DNA from: Candidatus Heimdallarchaeota archaeon B3_Heim
GTDB taxonomy: Archaea > Asgardarchaeota > Heimdallarchaeia > Hodarchaeales > Hodarchaeaceae
NCBI GenBank assembly: GCA_003144275.1
Contig: NJBF01000024.1
Coordinates: 1 to 64,000 of the forward strand
Reading direction: 5' to 3'
Length of the DNA: 64,000 nucleotides
Positions 27,238 through 37,368 of the stretch are shown one piece after another (the stretch's first letter is position 1; each line of letters opens with the position of its first letter). Position numbers and translations under genes: made by a program. The notes under the pieces were generated by a model that saw nothing but the letters and a program-made list of their open reading frames with translations, had not been told where the DNA came from and ran no database searches.

Positions 27238-30200
27238 ATGAATTTCTTAAAAAATATCAAACCAGTAATAGTTTCATTAACACTTTTTTTTGTGATTATT
27301 CTTAGCTGCATGCCAACAACGTCAGTAATGTCAATTCTCCTGGAAGAATCTACCCAAGATGAAACAGCTGGTGTTGATGCTCTCAGGGGAGTAAAAGTCG
27401 AAGTTCCAAAGCTAATGAAAAGAAAAACATCTCAATTATCCAACTTTGATGATAATTCATCCTCTGTGACAATTAACGGTTCAAATTCTTTACCAAAATT
27501 AGCCATTGGACAACAGACTGGTACAGGTGGAGGTATTTTTTCGATCGAGGATTACTTAACTTTAGTCGGGAGTGATTCTGTTCCTGTAGATGATAATCAT
27601 TGGCAAACTAACCCAGAAGAACATGAAGATCAGTATCCCTTAACAATACCTGCAAATTTTGTTAATTCTTCAATGACGCTGAATATTTCCGATGTCATAG
27701 CTATAGATGACTGGCGACTGATTGAAAATGACAGTGACACAGCTACCGATCGCACTTCCAGCGTTTTCTATGAGTTTGCACAAGAATTTGTGGTTGAAGA
27801 AGATTACGTTAATGTCTCCTCACTTCGCTTGTTCATTGATATGGATGATACGAATGGGAGTGATGGGCAGAAACCCCATGGAAAACTTCTGCTTTTGAAC
27901 GACACCTCAGGATCCCCTGATGATAGTGACGTGCTTCATAGTCAAGCTCTAGAAAGCCATTCCTCCATAGCGGGACTACTTGATGGAAATGATTGGACAG
28001 GCTGGTTGGATTATTCTATTTTCCCCGAAGTGATTCTTTCGAAAGGAACGTATTGGTTTGCTTTGAATGATACTAAGGATGGGGGCGCAGGGAGCTGGAA
28101 TTGGCACACTATTGATGATAGCGGACAAATCGATAGCGGGATTGTAAACTACAAATTTGGTCATGGAGATTCGTGGACACCATATTCAGGTCGAGATATC
28201 GTCATGATGCCCAAAGTCTGCGTAGTTGAAAATATCAGTTCAACTTATCCAGCGAAAGAATATACTGATCCAACAGCGTTGGAATTTCAGTATAAAACAT
28301 CGATTGATACTACTAATTTGAATACATTTACTATGTTTGAAGGAAATATGACCAGTGATAACATTCACTCTTTTAATGTGAATACCTCTGTTAATTTCAC
28401 GTTTTCCTGGTGGATTGAGGTCAATTACACAAATAATCCGATTACTCCTTCTTCCTATTATAAAGCAATGAATAATACGGATATAGCTTGGAATATAACA
28501 TTTAATCATGCTCAAGTATCTACATCGTATCAAGTACGTAATCATACGCTTATAGTCTCTGGAATTCCTTCAGATTGGAACGGGACACAGATTTATTGGA
28601 ATGATTCACTTAGTCCAGAATACCCTGATCTTACAAATGATGTTGATGTAACATGGGATGGTGATCCAGCTCATAAATACACTTATGGTAATACGACAAT
28701 GGTGGTAAATACCAGCACTCTTGCTGCTAACACCACATGGCATGTGTGGTTTGTCGCACCAAACTATCTAGTATCATTCAATTTATCAAGGGGAGGTCAA
28801 TTTTTAGATTTGCCCTATGAAGCAAATGTTACTGATACTTTAGGGCTCAATATACAAGTTTTAGAAAGTGGAGGTAACGCTAGTTATTGGATTGAAGATT
28901 TCAATCAACAGGCGATTCATAAACGAACTGATTTTTCATCAGCTGATTTTACAGATCTGTGGATTATTGATGACAATGTGTCTCAAACCATGAATGTCAA
29001 TGGTACCTATGATTTACAAGCTTTTTGGATTAGCTCTGATAAAACCAAGGTAGGCACAAGGATACGAAACCTAGATGTTTTTATCAATACCACTCTCACA
29101 ATCAATTCAACTGATACTATCGAAGTTATAATAGGAGAAAAAATAACTATCTGGGCTAATTATACATCAAATCATAACTCAACAATTAATAGCCCATCAC
29201 ATATTGACAATGCAAAGATTTGGTGTAATGCTAGTTGGCCCGAAGGTGTAAAACAAAATGTATCGATGAATCAACCAATTGGGACATACTATAACGCTTC
29301 ATTTACGACCGATAATGAAGATCCAGGGACTTCAGGAATAATAACCATTACAACTCAATTGGCATCTTTTGTTAATTGGACAAAGATAATTGATGTTAGA
29401 TTTATAGGTGATTCCAGCTTAGCCGTGAATGAAGCGAATATTATTTTGAAATGGCGCGAAAATACTACACTTCGAGTTTATTATAATGATACAGTAGAGG
29501 ATCCCATTGCAGATGCAACAATAATCGTTGATGGAGACGATGCTCACCCTGCAGTGTACGATTCTGGTTCAGGAGCTTATGATTATCAGCTCAACAGCAC
29601 ACAATACAGCGGAGTAGGAACCTATCTTAATCTCAACATCACTGCTAATCATACCGATTATCAAAATCAGACACTCTATTTCAACCTGACCATAAACCCA
29701 GCAGCTACCTCCGTTGATGATGCATCTGTCGATCCTGCAGACTATCCTCTTGATGTCACCAATGGGACCGCGTTTTACTTCTGGGTCACCTGGATTAGTG
29801 AATACGGAGATACCCTGAATGACTCAGATGGAATTGGAAGTTCTTCATCCGATGTTGTTTTAGACTCTACTGACCCATCATTAGGGAATCATACGTTCAA
29901 ATTTGTACCAACATCTATTGGCTCAATCAATGTCACACTGACCTTCCAAATTAGCAATTACAATGCTGCTATCTTTCATATTAATGTCACTAGCATAGAA
30001 AGTACGAGTCTAACAGTGAATGAAACCACTCTCGTGTTAACATGGCGAGAAAACACTACACTACAGATTTGGTACAATGATTCTGCTAATGTTCCAGTCT
30101 CAAGCGCTTCAATAATCATAGATGGGGATAATGCTCACCCCGCTTTGTATGATCCTGGCTCAGGAGCCTATTATTATCAGCTTAATAGCACTCAATACAG

Positions 30201-33200
30201 CGGAGTGGGAGATTATTTCAATCTCAACATCACTGCTCATCGAACTTATTATCAAAATCAGACTCTTTATTTCGACCTGACCATAATTCCCGCAGGTTCC
30301 TCCATTGATGATGCATCTGTCAATCCTGTTGATTATCCGCTAGACATAACCAATGGATCAGTGTTCTCTTTTTGGGTCACCTGGTTCAGTGAGTATGGAA
30401 ATCCTTTGAATGACTCAGATGGAATTGGAAGTTCTTCATCCGATGTTGTTTTAGACTCTACGAACCCAACAACAGGGAATCATACGTTTAAATTTGTACC
30501 GACTACGATTGGTCCAATTAATGTCACGCTGACCTTCCAAATTAGCAATTACAATACTGCTATCTATCATATTAATGTCACCAGCATAGAAAATACGAGT
30601 TTATCAGCAAATGCGACTACTATCGTGTTGAACTGGCGGGAGAATACTACTCTTGAGATATGGTATAATAATTCCTTCGGTAGTCCTATTGAAGATGCCA
30701 CATTAATTGTAGATGGGGATACTGCTCATCCGGCCGTTTTTAATTATGGCACTGGTACATATTATTATCAGCTCAATAGCACTCAATACAGCGGAGTAGG
30801 TACATACTTCAATCTCAATATAACTGCTAATCAAACCTATTATCAAAATCAGACTCTTTATTTCGACCTGACAATAAATCCAGCAGATTCATCTATTAAT
30901 GATTCATCTGTTAACCCTGTAGACTATCCTCTTGATGTCACCAATGGGACTGCGTATTATTTCTGGGTCATTTGGTTCAGTGAGTATGGAGATCCGTTGA
31001 ACGACTCGGATGGAATTGGAAGTTCTTCATCCGATGTTGTTTTAGACTCTACTAATTCAGTAACAGGGAATCATACGTTTAAGTTTGTGCCAACAACGAT
31101 TGGTCCCATCAATGTTACCTTAACCTTCCAAATCAGTAATTACAATGCTGCTATCTTTCATATTAATGTCACTAGCATAGAAAGTACGAGTCTAACAGTA
31201 ATTGAGACTGCAATCGTGTTAATATGGCTGGAAAATGCTACACTACAAATTTGGTACAATGATTCCTCAAATACTCCTATCAATGGAGCTACGATAATCG
31301 TTGATGGAGACAATATTCATCCTGCTATTTTTAATTCTAGCTCTGGAGCTTATTATTATCAGCTTAATAGTACTCAATACAACGGAGTGGGATCATATCT
31401 CAATCTCAATATAACAGCTTACCGAACTTATTATCAAAATCAGACCCTCTACTTCGATTTAACCATCGACCCAGCAGATTCCTCAATTGATGATGCTTCT
31501 GTTGACCATGGAGACTATCCTCTTGAGATCACCAATGGGACTGCGTATTATTTCTGGGTCATTTGGTTCAGTGAGTATGGAGATCCGTTGAATGACTCGG
31601 ATGGAGTTGAGAGCTCTTCATCCGATGTTGTTTTAGACTCTACGAACCCAACAACAGGAAATCATACATTTAAGTTTGTACCAACCTCGATTGGCCCAAT
31701 CAATGTCACACTGACTTTTCAAATTAGCAATTACAATGCTGCTTTCTTTAATATTAATATAACCAGTATAGAAACCACGAGTCTAACAGTAAATGAAACC
31801 GCTATTGTACTAACTTGGCAGGGTAATACTACCTTACAGATTTGGTATAATAACTCAAGGAATAAGTCAATTGAAAGTGCAATCATTTCAGTAAATGGTG
31901 ATAATCAAAATGTGACCTATGATTCTAATTCAGGTGCCTATTACTTTCAACTTAATAGCACTCAATACAATGGAGTAGGATCATATCTCAATCTCGTTAT
32001 AACTGCTAATCAAACCTACCATCAAAATCAGACCCTCTATTTCAACCTAACCATAATTCCGGCTGATTCATCCATTACTGATGTATCTGTTGACCCAGTA
32101 GACTATCCTCTTGAGATCACCAATGGGACTGCGTTTTATTTCTGGGTTACTTGGCTTAGTGAATACGGAGATCCGTTGAACGACTCGGATGGAGTCGGGA
32201 TCTCTAGTTCAGATGGTATATTGGACTCTACGAACCCAACAACAGGGAATCATACGTTTAAATTTGTACCGACTACGATTGGTCCAATTAATGTCACGCT
32301 GACCTTTCAAATCAATAATTACAATGCTGCTATCTTTCATATAAATTTCACCAGTATAGAAAATACGAGTTTATCAGCAAATGCGACTACTATCGTGTTA
32401 ACCTGGCGGGAGAATACTACTCTTCAGATTTGGTACAATAATTCCGCAAATGATCCAGTTCCAAGTGCTATAATAATAATAAATGGGGATGATACTCACC
32501 CCGCTGTGTATGATCTTGGCTCAGGAGCTTATTATTATAACCTCAATAGTACTCAATATAGTGGAGTAGGAACTTATCTCAGTCTCAACATCACTGCTTA
32601 TCGAACTTATTATCAAAATCAAACGCGTTACTTTGACCTGACCATAAACCCAGCAGACTCCTCTGTTGGTGATACATCTGTTGACCCTTTAGACTATCCT
32701 CTTGAGATCACCAACGGGACAGCATATTACTTCTGGGTTACCTGGTTCAGTGAGTATGGAGATCCGTTGAACGACTCGGATGGAGTCGAGAGTTCTTCAT
32801 CAGATGTTGTTTTAGACTCTACGAACCCAACAACAGGGAATCATACATTTAAGTTTGTACCAACATCCAATGGCCCAATCAATGTCTCCCTAACCTTCCA
32901 AATCAGTAATTACAATGCTGCTATCTTTCATATTAATGTCACTAGCATAGAAAGTGCGAGTCTAACAGTAAATGAGACCACGATCATTTTAACTTGGCAG
33001 GAGAATACGACTTTACAGATATGGTATAATGACTCAAGGAATAACTCAATCGAAAGTGCATTAATCTCAGTTAATGGCGATGGTCAAAATGTGAGCTATG
33101 ATTCTAATTCAGGTGCTTATTACTATCAACTAAACAGCACTCAGTACAACGGAGTGGGAGACTATCTCAATCTCAACATCACTGCTTATCGAACTTATTA

Positions 33201-36200
33201 CCAAAATCAAACGCTTTACTTTGACCTGACAATAAAACCAGCAGATACCTCTTTTGATAACGCATCTGTCGACCCTGTGGACTATCCTATTGATGTCACA
33301 AATGGGTCTGCTTATTACTTCTGGGTTACCTGGTTCAGTGAATACGGAGATCCGTTGAACGACTCGGATGGAGTTGAAAGTTCTTCACCAGATGTCATAT
33401 TGGACTCTACGAACCCAACAACAGGGAATCATACATTTAAGTTTGTACCCACCACAATCGGCCCAATCAATGTCACATTGATCTTCCAAATCAGTAATTA
33501 TCTTACTGCTTTATTTCATATTAATGTCACTAGTATAGAAAGTACGAATCTGGTGGTAAATGAGACCAATATAGTGTTAATTTGGCGGGAAAATGCTACA
33601 TTACAGATTTGGTACAATGATTCTGCAATTACTCCAATTCCGAGTGCTACAATCATAGTAGGCGGAGATTATGCTCACCCCGCTGTGTATGATCCTGGTT
33701 CAGGAGCTTATTATTATCAGCTCAATAGCACTCAATACAGCGGAGTAGGAACCTATCTCAATCTCAATATCACTGCTTACCGTTCCTACTATCTAAACCA
33801 AACGATTTATTTTGACCTGACCATCAACCCAGCAGATTCGTATATTGATACTGCATCTATTGACCCTGTAGACTATCCTCTTGATGTCACCAATGGATCT
33901 GCTTATTACTTCTGGGTCACCTGGTTCAGTGAGTATGGAGATCCGTTGAACGACTCAGATGGAGTTGAGAGTTCTTCATCAGATGTTGTATTAGACTCTA
34001 CAAACCCAACAACAGGGAATCATACTTTTAAGTTTGTACCAACATCCAATGGCCTAATCAATGTCACTCTTACCTTTCAGATTAACAATTACAATACTGC
34101 TATCTTTCATATTAATGTCACTAGCATTGAAAGTACGAGCTTAACGTCAAATGAGACAAGTATCGTTTTGAACTGGCGGGAAAATGCTACACTACAGATT
34201 TGGTACAATGATTCTGCAATTACTCCAATCCCAAGTGCAACGATAATCATAGATGGTGATTATAGTCACCCCGCTGTGTATGATCCTGGTTCAGGGGCAT
34301 ATTACTATCAGCTCAATAGCACTCATTACGGAGGAGTAGGAACCTATCTCAATCTTAATGTCACTGCTTACCGTACCTATTATCTAAATCAGACGCTTTA
34401 CTTCGATTTAATCATAAACCAAGCAGATTCTTCCATTGAAAACACATCATTAAAATCATTTCCAGAACTAAACAATGTCCCTTCAGATGAAAATTTCGAG
34501 TTTTGGCTAATCTGGCAGAGTGAATATAATGATTTTCTCAACGCCTCGGATGGAGTTTTAATCAATGGTACTCTCAATAATCATCCTGATGTTTATCTTT
34601 TCGATACTGATGCAAGTATTGGTAATCATTCATTTATTTTCTTCTATAGCGGAACAGCGATACTTACTTACAATTTAACGTTCATAATTGAAAACTATCT
34701 TAAACTAGAGTTCCTTATTCGCTTCAATGTCTATAATAGAACAATGATGATTGATAATGGGCTCTCTAATCCCATGAGTGGTCAAACCATAGATTTCCTA
34801 CAATACGGAGAATACTATTACTTTAGTGTTTTCATCAATGATAGTTCAACGAAATTACCTCTAAACACGACCATCCTAGACCTTCCTGATGGTGTAATTT
34901 TTCTTGATTATCCTACTGAAGGAAATCATTCTTTTAGGTATAATGCCTCAATAATCGGTAATTTTTCAAACTCAGTAATTGAATTTGCTTTACAAAATTA
35001 TAATACCTTACAATTCAACATATCTTTTATAGTCTCTCCACGTAATATGATATTAGATTCAATTAGGAGTACCCAACAATCTATTGATTATTTGCAGTAT
35101 GGAGATGTATTTTATTTCCTTGTATATATTAATGATAGTCGTACAGGAGCTCCTCTTAACATTTCTACCTTTAGTGAATTACCCCCGAACTTCTTCTTTG
35201 AAAATTTCTCTGTTACGAAAGGACACCTTTTCTGGTATCAAGCACTGGAAAGAGGAGATTTTATTTTCGAAATCAACTTTACCAAACAGAACTTTAACTC
35301 CTACCTTCATAATCTCATTTTCAATATTACAAAAGCCAATTCTGAACTAATTTCTTCCACCACCTCAATAACAACCTACTATTCAAATGATGTCGACTTC
35401 TCTCTGGTATGGCAATCTATTCCAAATCCAAATATAAGTTCAAGTCCAATACTAAGAATAATGAATACTAGCAGTATTATTATTCAACCCTCATCTCCAG
35501 AGTGGTTAAACAATATCATATTACATACATTGGAAAATGGTAATTATTCTTTTACTGTCCTCTCCAATCGAGTTGGTACTGTTGTTATTACAATCATTCC
35601 ATACTCCGACAATTACAATACAATTTCAATTGATATAGAAATAAACATACTACTTATGCCTACTTTCGATCCACAAATAAGTTTTCAGTCAGAGTTAGTT
35701 GTAGGTGAGTCATTGCTTATTTCATGTGATCAATGGAAATCTATCACTGACGTAAATGTTTCTATTGATAATTTTCAAATACTTAATAATAGTATATCAA
35801 TTGAGTATACTCCAGTTGATATAACTGAGTTTTCAATCGCTATTACACTCGATACTGAAGACTTTAGACAAGGATTCCATAACCTAACCCTTCTTGTTTC
35901 TAGTTATGGGTATGAAAACACTAGTTTAAGCATCTTTATTGAAATAATTGGCAGAGAAATCGAGATTGCAATTGAGATTTTTCCAGAAAATCTTAATCAA
36001 GGATCAGATTTCACGATTAGAGCTACACTGACATATGCTTCACTTCAAAGGGATTTAGGAGGGTTTGGCTCAGGAATATGCCTTGTACCTTTGAAAGGAG
36101 TTTCTGTATCATTTTTAGTCAATATTAAATACGAAAATGGCACTGTTCTTCCATTGGAGTATAATAATTATACAAATGCGTTAGGTGAAGCAGAATTTAC

Positions 36201-36900
36201 TGTGAATCGTATATATACCATTTCAGCTGTAGGAATAGAAAGTATTACAGTCACTTCAGGAGAAACAGCTTCAGGAAAAGGAAGTACTCAGTCTACTCCA
36301 CCTAATTTCTTTGATATGCACCAATTTGAAAAGAAAACTACTGAAATTCCTGAAGAGCTAATAATTTTAGGAATAATCGTCTTTCTGTTTGTCATCATCA
36401 TTGGATCTCCCATTGGTTTCTATACAATTCGAAAAAGAAAGAAAGGACAAAAAATCGTTAGTGATTCAAAAATCAAAATCTCTCCTAAACATACTCCAGA
36501 AGACCCTTCTGAAAAAGCTCCAGAGGTAACTCCAGCAATAAAAGAATTTGATGAAGCCAAAGTTCAGCCCCAGATAGAAGACAAAGTTGAAACTGAAAAA
36601 CGACAAACAAAACCCTCTCCCTGGATCGCTCAATTTCCCCCATCTGTTTCAGAGTGTGAAAAAGAAATTAGATATTTATTCATTCTAGTTTTAAGAAGGG
36701 AAGGTCAATGGCATGGAAGAACATCTTACAATTTCCTTCTTAAGAAGAGAACTGATGAGATTTCAGTAGCAAATCTAAGAAAGGTTTATACGATTCTTCC
36801 TCAACAAACAAGTTTTTTCAAGAAAGAAAAAACCTCGATTATTATCACAGAAGAGGGAAAAAGAGTAGCCTTAAGCATCTTAAAAAATAATGATCAGTAA
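27238..36900 (+). CDS. Giant membrane-anchored surface protein with nine ~197-aa repeats
   Basis: A 3220-residue type I-like membrane protein. Residues 1-31 are a signal/anchor segment. Residues ~102-405 form a module shared with the next gene (starts FSIEDYLTLVGSD, contains KLLLLNDTSGSPDDSD). From 727 to about 2497 come nine tandem repeats of 196-197 residues, each made of two beta-rich domains (one with YYYQLNSTQYSGVG, one with YFWVTWFSEYGDPLNDSDG). Degenerate half-repeats and two juxtamembrane beta domains follow. One membrane helix lies near 3040-3062, then a basic stop-transfer and a ~155-residue cytosolic tail ending in a winged-helix-like segment (EKEIRYLFILVLRREGQWHG). About 13 N-x-S/T sequons per repeat imply heavy N-glycosylation. 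Likely a cell-surface adhesin or receptor; function unknown. GGAG lies seven bases before ATG. Confidence 0.85.
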   Translation: MNFLKNIKPVIVSLTLFFVIILSCMPTTSVMSILLEESTQDETAGVDALRGVKVEVPKLMKRKTSQLSNFDDNSSSVTINGSNSLPKLAIGQQTGTGGGIFSIEDYLTLVGSDSVPVDDNHWQTNPEEHEDQYPLTIPANFVNSSMTLNISDVIAIDDWRLIENDSDTATDRTSSVFYEFAQEFVVEEDYVNVSSLRLFIDMDDTNGSDGQKPHGKLLLLNDTSGSPDDSDVLHSQALESHSSIAGLLDGNDWTGWLDYSIFPEVILSKGTYWFALNDTKDGGAGSWNWHTIDDSGQIDSGIVNYKFGHGDSWTPYSGRDIVMMPKVCVVENISSTYPAKEYTDPTALEFQYKTSIDTTNLNTFTMFEGNMTSDNIHSFNVNTSVNFTFSWWIEVNYTNNPITPSSYYKAMNNTDIAWNITFNHAQVSTSYQVRNHTLIVSGIPSDWNGTQIYWNDSLSPEYPDLTNDVDVTWDGDPAHKYTYGNTTMVVNTSTLAANTTWHVWFVAPNYLVSFNLSRGGQFLDLPYEANVTDTLGLNIQVLESGGNASYWIEDFNQQAIHKRTDFSSADFTDLWIIDDNVSQTMNVNGTYDLQAFWISSDKTKVGTRIRNLDVFINTTLTINSTDTIEVIIGEKITIWANYTSNHNSTINSPSHIDNAKIWCNASWPEGVKQNVSMNQPIGTYYNASFTTDNEDPGTSGIITITTQLASFVNWTKIIDVRFIGDSSLAVNEANIILKWRENTTLRVYYNDTVEDPIADATIIVDGDDAHPAVYDSGSGAYDYQLNSTQYSGVGTYLNLNITANHTDYQNQTLYFNLTINPAATSVDDASVDPADYPLDVTNGTAFYFWVTWISEYGDTLNDSDGIGSSSSDVVLDSTDPSLGNHTFKFVPTSIGSINVTLTFQISNYNAAIFHINVTSIESTSLTVNETTLVLTWRENTTLQIWYNDSANVPVSSASIIIDGDNAHPALYDPGSGAYYYQLNSTQYSGVGDYFNLNITAHRTYYQNQTLYFDLTIIPAGSSIDDASVNPVDYPLDITNGSVFSFWVTWFSEYGNPLNDSDGIGSSSSDVVLDSTNPTTGNHTFKFVPTTIGPINVTLTFQISNYNTAIYHINVTSIENTSLSANATTIVLNWRENTTLEIWYNNSFGSPIEDATLIVDGDTAHPAVFNYGTGTYYYQLNSTQYSGVGTYFNLNITANQTYYQNQTLYFDLTINPADSSINDSSVNPVDYPLDVTNGTAYYFWVIWFSEYGDPLNDSDGIGSSSSDVVLDSTNSVTGNHTFKFVPTTIGPINVTLTFQISNYNAAIFHINVTSIESTSLTVIETAIVLIWLENATLQIWYNDSSNTPINGATIIVDGDNIHPAIFNSSSGAYYYQLNSTQYNGVGSYLNLNITAYRTYYQNQTLYFDLTIDPADSSIDDASVDHGDYPLEITNGTAYYFWVIWFSEYGDPLNDSDGVESSSSDVVLDSTNPTTGNHTFKFVPTSIGPINVTLTFQISNYNAAFFNINITSIETTSLTVNETAIVLTWQGNTTLQIWYNNSRNKSIESAIISVNGDNQNVTYDSNSGAYYFQLNSTQYNGVGSYLNLVITANQTYHQNQTLYFNLTIIPADSSITDVSVDPVDYPLEITNGTAFYFWVTWLSEYGDPLNDSDGVGISSSDGILDSTNPTTGNHTFKFVPTTIGPINVTLTFQINNYNAAIFHINFTSIENTSLSANATTIVLTWRENTTLQIWYNNSANDPVPSAIIIINGDDTHPAVYDLGSGAYYYNLNSTQYSGVGTYLSLNITAYRTYYQNQTRYFDLTINPADSSVGDTSVDPLDYPLEITNGTAYYFWVTWFSEYGDPLNDSDGVESSSSDVVLDSTNPTTGNHTFKFVPTSNGPINVSLTFQISNYNAAIFHINVTSIESASLTVNETTIILTWQENTTLQIWYNDSRNNSIESALISVNGDGQNVSYDSNSGAYYYQLNSTQYNGVGDYLNLNITAYRTYYQNQTLYFDLTIKPADTSFDNASVDPVDYPIDVTNGSAYYFWVTWFSEYGDPLNDSDGVESSSPDVILDSTNPTTGNHTFKFVPTTIGPINVTLIFQISNYLTALFHINVTSIESTNLVVNETNIVLIWRENATLQIWYNDSAITPIPSATIIVGGDYAHPAVYDPGSGAYYYQLNSTQYSGVGTYLNLNITAYRSYYLNQTIYFDLTINPADSYIDTASIDPVDYPLDVTNGSAYYFWVTWFSEYGDPLNDSDGVESSSSDVVLDSTNPTTGNHTFKFVPTSNGLINVTLTFQINNYNTAIFHINVTSIESTSLTSNETSIVLNWRENATLQIWYNDSAITPIPSATIIIDGDYSHPAVYDPGSGAYYYQLNSTHYGGVGTYLNLNVTAYRTYYLNQTLYFDLIINQADSSIENTSLKSFPELNNVPSDENFEFWLIWQSEYNDFLNASDGVLINGTLNNHPDVYLFDTDASIGNHSFIFFYSGTAILTYNLTFIIENYLKLEFLIRFNVYNRTMMIDNGLSNPMSGQTIDFLQYGEYYYFSVFINDSSTKLPLNTTILDLPDGVIFLDYPTEGNHSFRYNASIIGNFSNSVIEFALQNYNTLQFNISFIVSPRNMILDSIRSTQQSIDYLQYGDVFYFLVYINDSRTGAPLNISTFSELPPNFFFENFSVTKGHLFWYQALERGDFIFEINFTKQNFNSYLHNLIFNITKANSELISSTTSITTYYSNDVDFSLVWQSIPNPNISSSPILRIMNTSSIIIQPSSPEWLNNIILHTLENGNYSFTVLSNRVGTVVITIIPYSDNYNTISIDIEINILLMPTFDPQISFQSELVVGESLLISCDQWKSITDVNVSIDNFQILNNSISIEYTPVDITEFSIAITLDTEDFRQGFHNLTLLVSSYGYENTSLSIFIEIIGREIEIAIEIFPENLNQGSDFTIRATLTYASLQRDLGGFGSGICLVPLKGVSVSFLVNIKYENGTVLPLEYNNYTNALGEAEFTVNRIYTISAVGIESITVTSGETASGKGSTQSTPPNFFDMHQFEKKTTEIPEELIILGIIVFLFVIIIGSPIGFYTIRKRKKGQKIVSDSKIKISPKHTPEDPSEKAPEVTPAIKEFDEAKVQPQIEDKVETEKRQTKPSPWIAQFPPSVSECEKEIRYLFILVLRREGQWHGRTSYNFLLKKRTDEISVANLRKVYTILPQQTSFFKKEKTSIIITEEGKRVALSILKNNDQ
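29416..34728 (+). repeat. Nine tandem ~591-bp coding repeats
   Basis: Repeat starts, at the codons for S/N-L-x-x-N/I-E/A, lie at 29416, 30007, 30598, 31189, 31780, 32368, 32959, 33547 and 34138. Spacing is 591 bases six times and 588 twice; the ninth decays in its second half. Long stretches are identical between copies, for example around ccaacaacagggaatcatac, which suggests recent duplication or gene conversion. Confidence 0.92.
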
Positions 36901-37368
36901 TAAACCTCATTACACATCTACAGAGGTAAAATTCTTAGATTATGAAAATATTGATTTGGAAGAATCCTCGCAATGCATAAGTCCATTTATTACTGATGAA
37001 GTCTAGACAATTACTGTGAATAACCTTAACAGAGTCTATTAGCATGTTTCTTTCTTTCTTCTTTTAATGGATTTCACATTTAAGAATGGATTATTTGTTC
37101 TTTTTTATACTGATTTTATTAATTGAAATTAGGCCAGTTTTATTAGTAAATAACCAATATCATACATATATCATTCCTAGCATATTCAAGTTCAAATTGA
37201 TTCTCATTATAACCAACTATATTAATTTAATAAATTGGACTGAGAATCCACCATAAATGAAACCAATTACAAGCCAGAAAAGATCAAGTTTAATTTTTAA
37301 CACAATAATATGCCTTTAAACTGGATTTAAGAATCATCTAAAAAAGAAAATGGAAAAGGGTTAATGAA
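36901..37368. other. Intergenic region between the two surface-receptor genes
   Basis: A 468-base, very AT-rich gap. A 38-codon frame (36890-37006) overlaps the end of the giant gene but has no ribosome-binding site. TATA-like runs near 37270-37330 could be the promoter of the 1429-aa gene. Nothing else recognised. Confidence 0.5.

Noticed and set aside
29416..34728. Regular repeats that might be read as a CRISPR-like or satellite array
   Set aside because: The period is 588-591 bases, always a multiple of three, and lies inside one open reading frame. They are protein-coding repeats.
36890..37006. 38-codon ORF overlapping the end of the giant surface gene
   Set aside because: No ribosome-binding site. 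Its start lies inside the last codons of the giant gene and there is no recognisable sequence.
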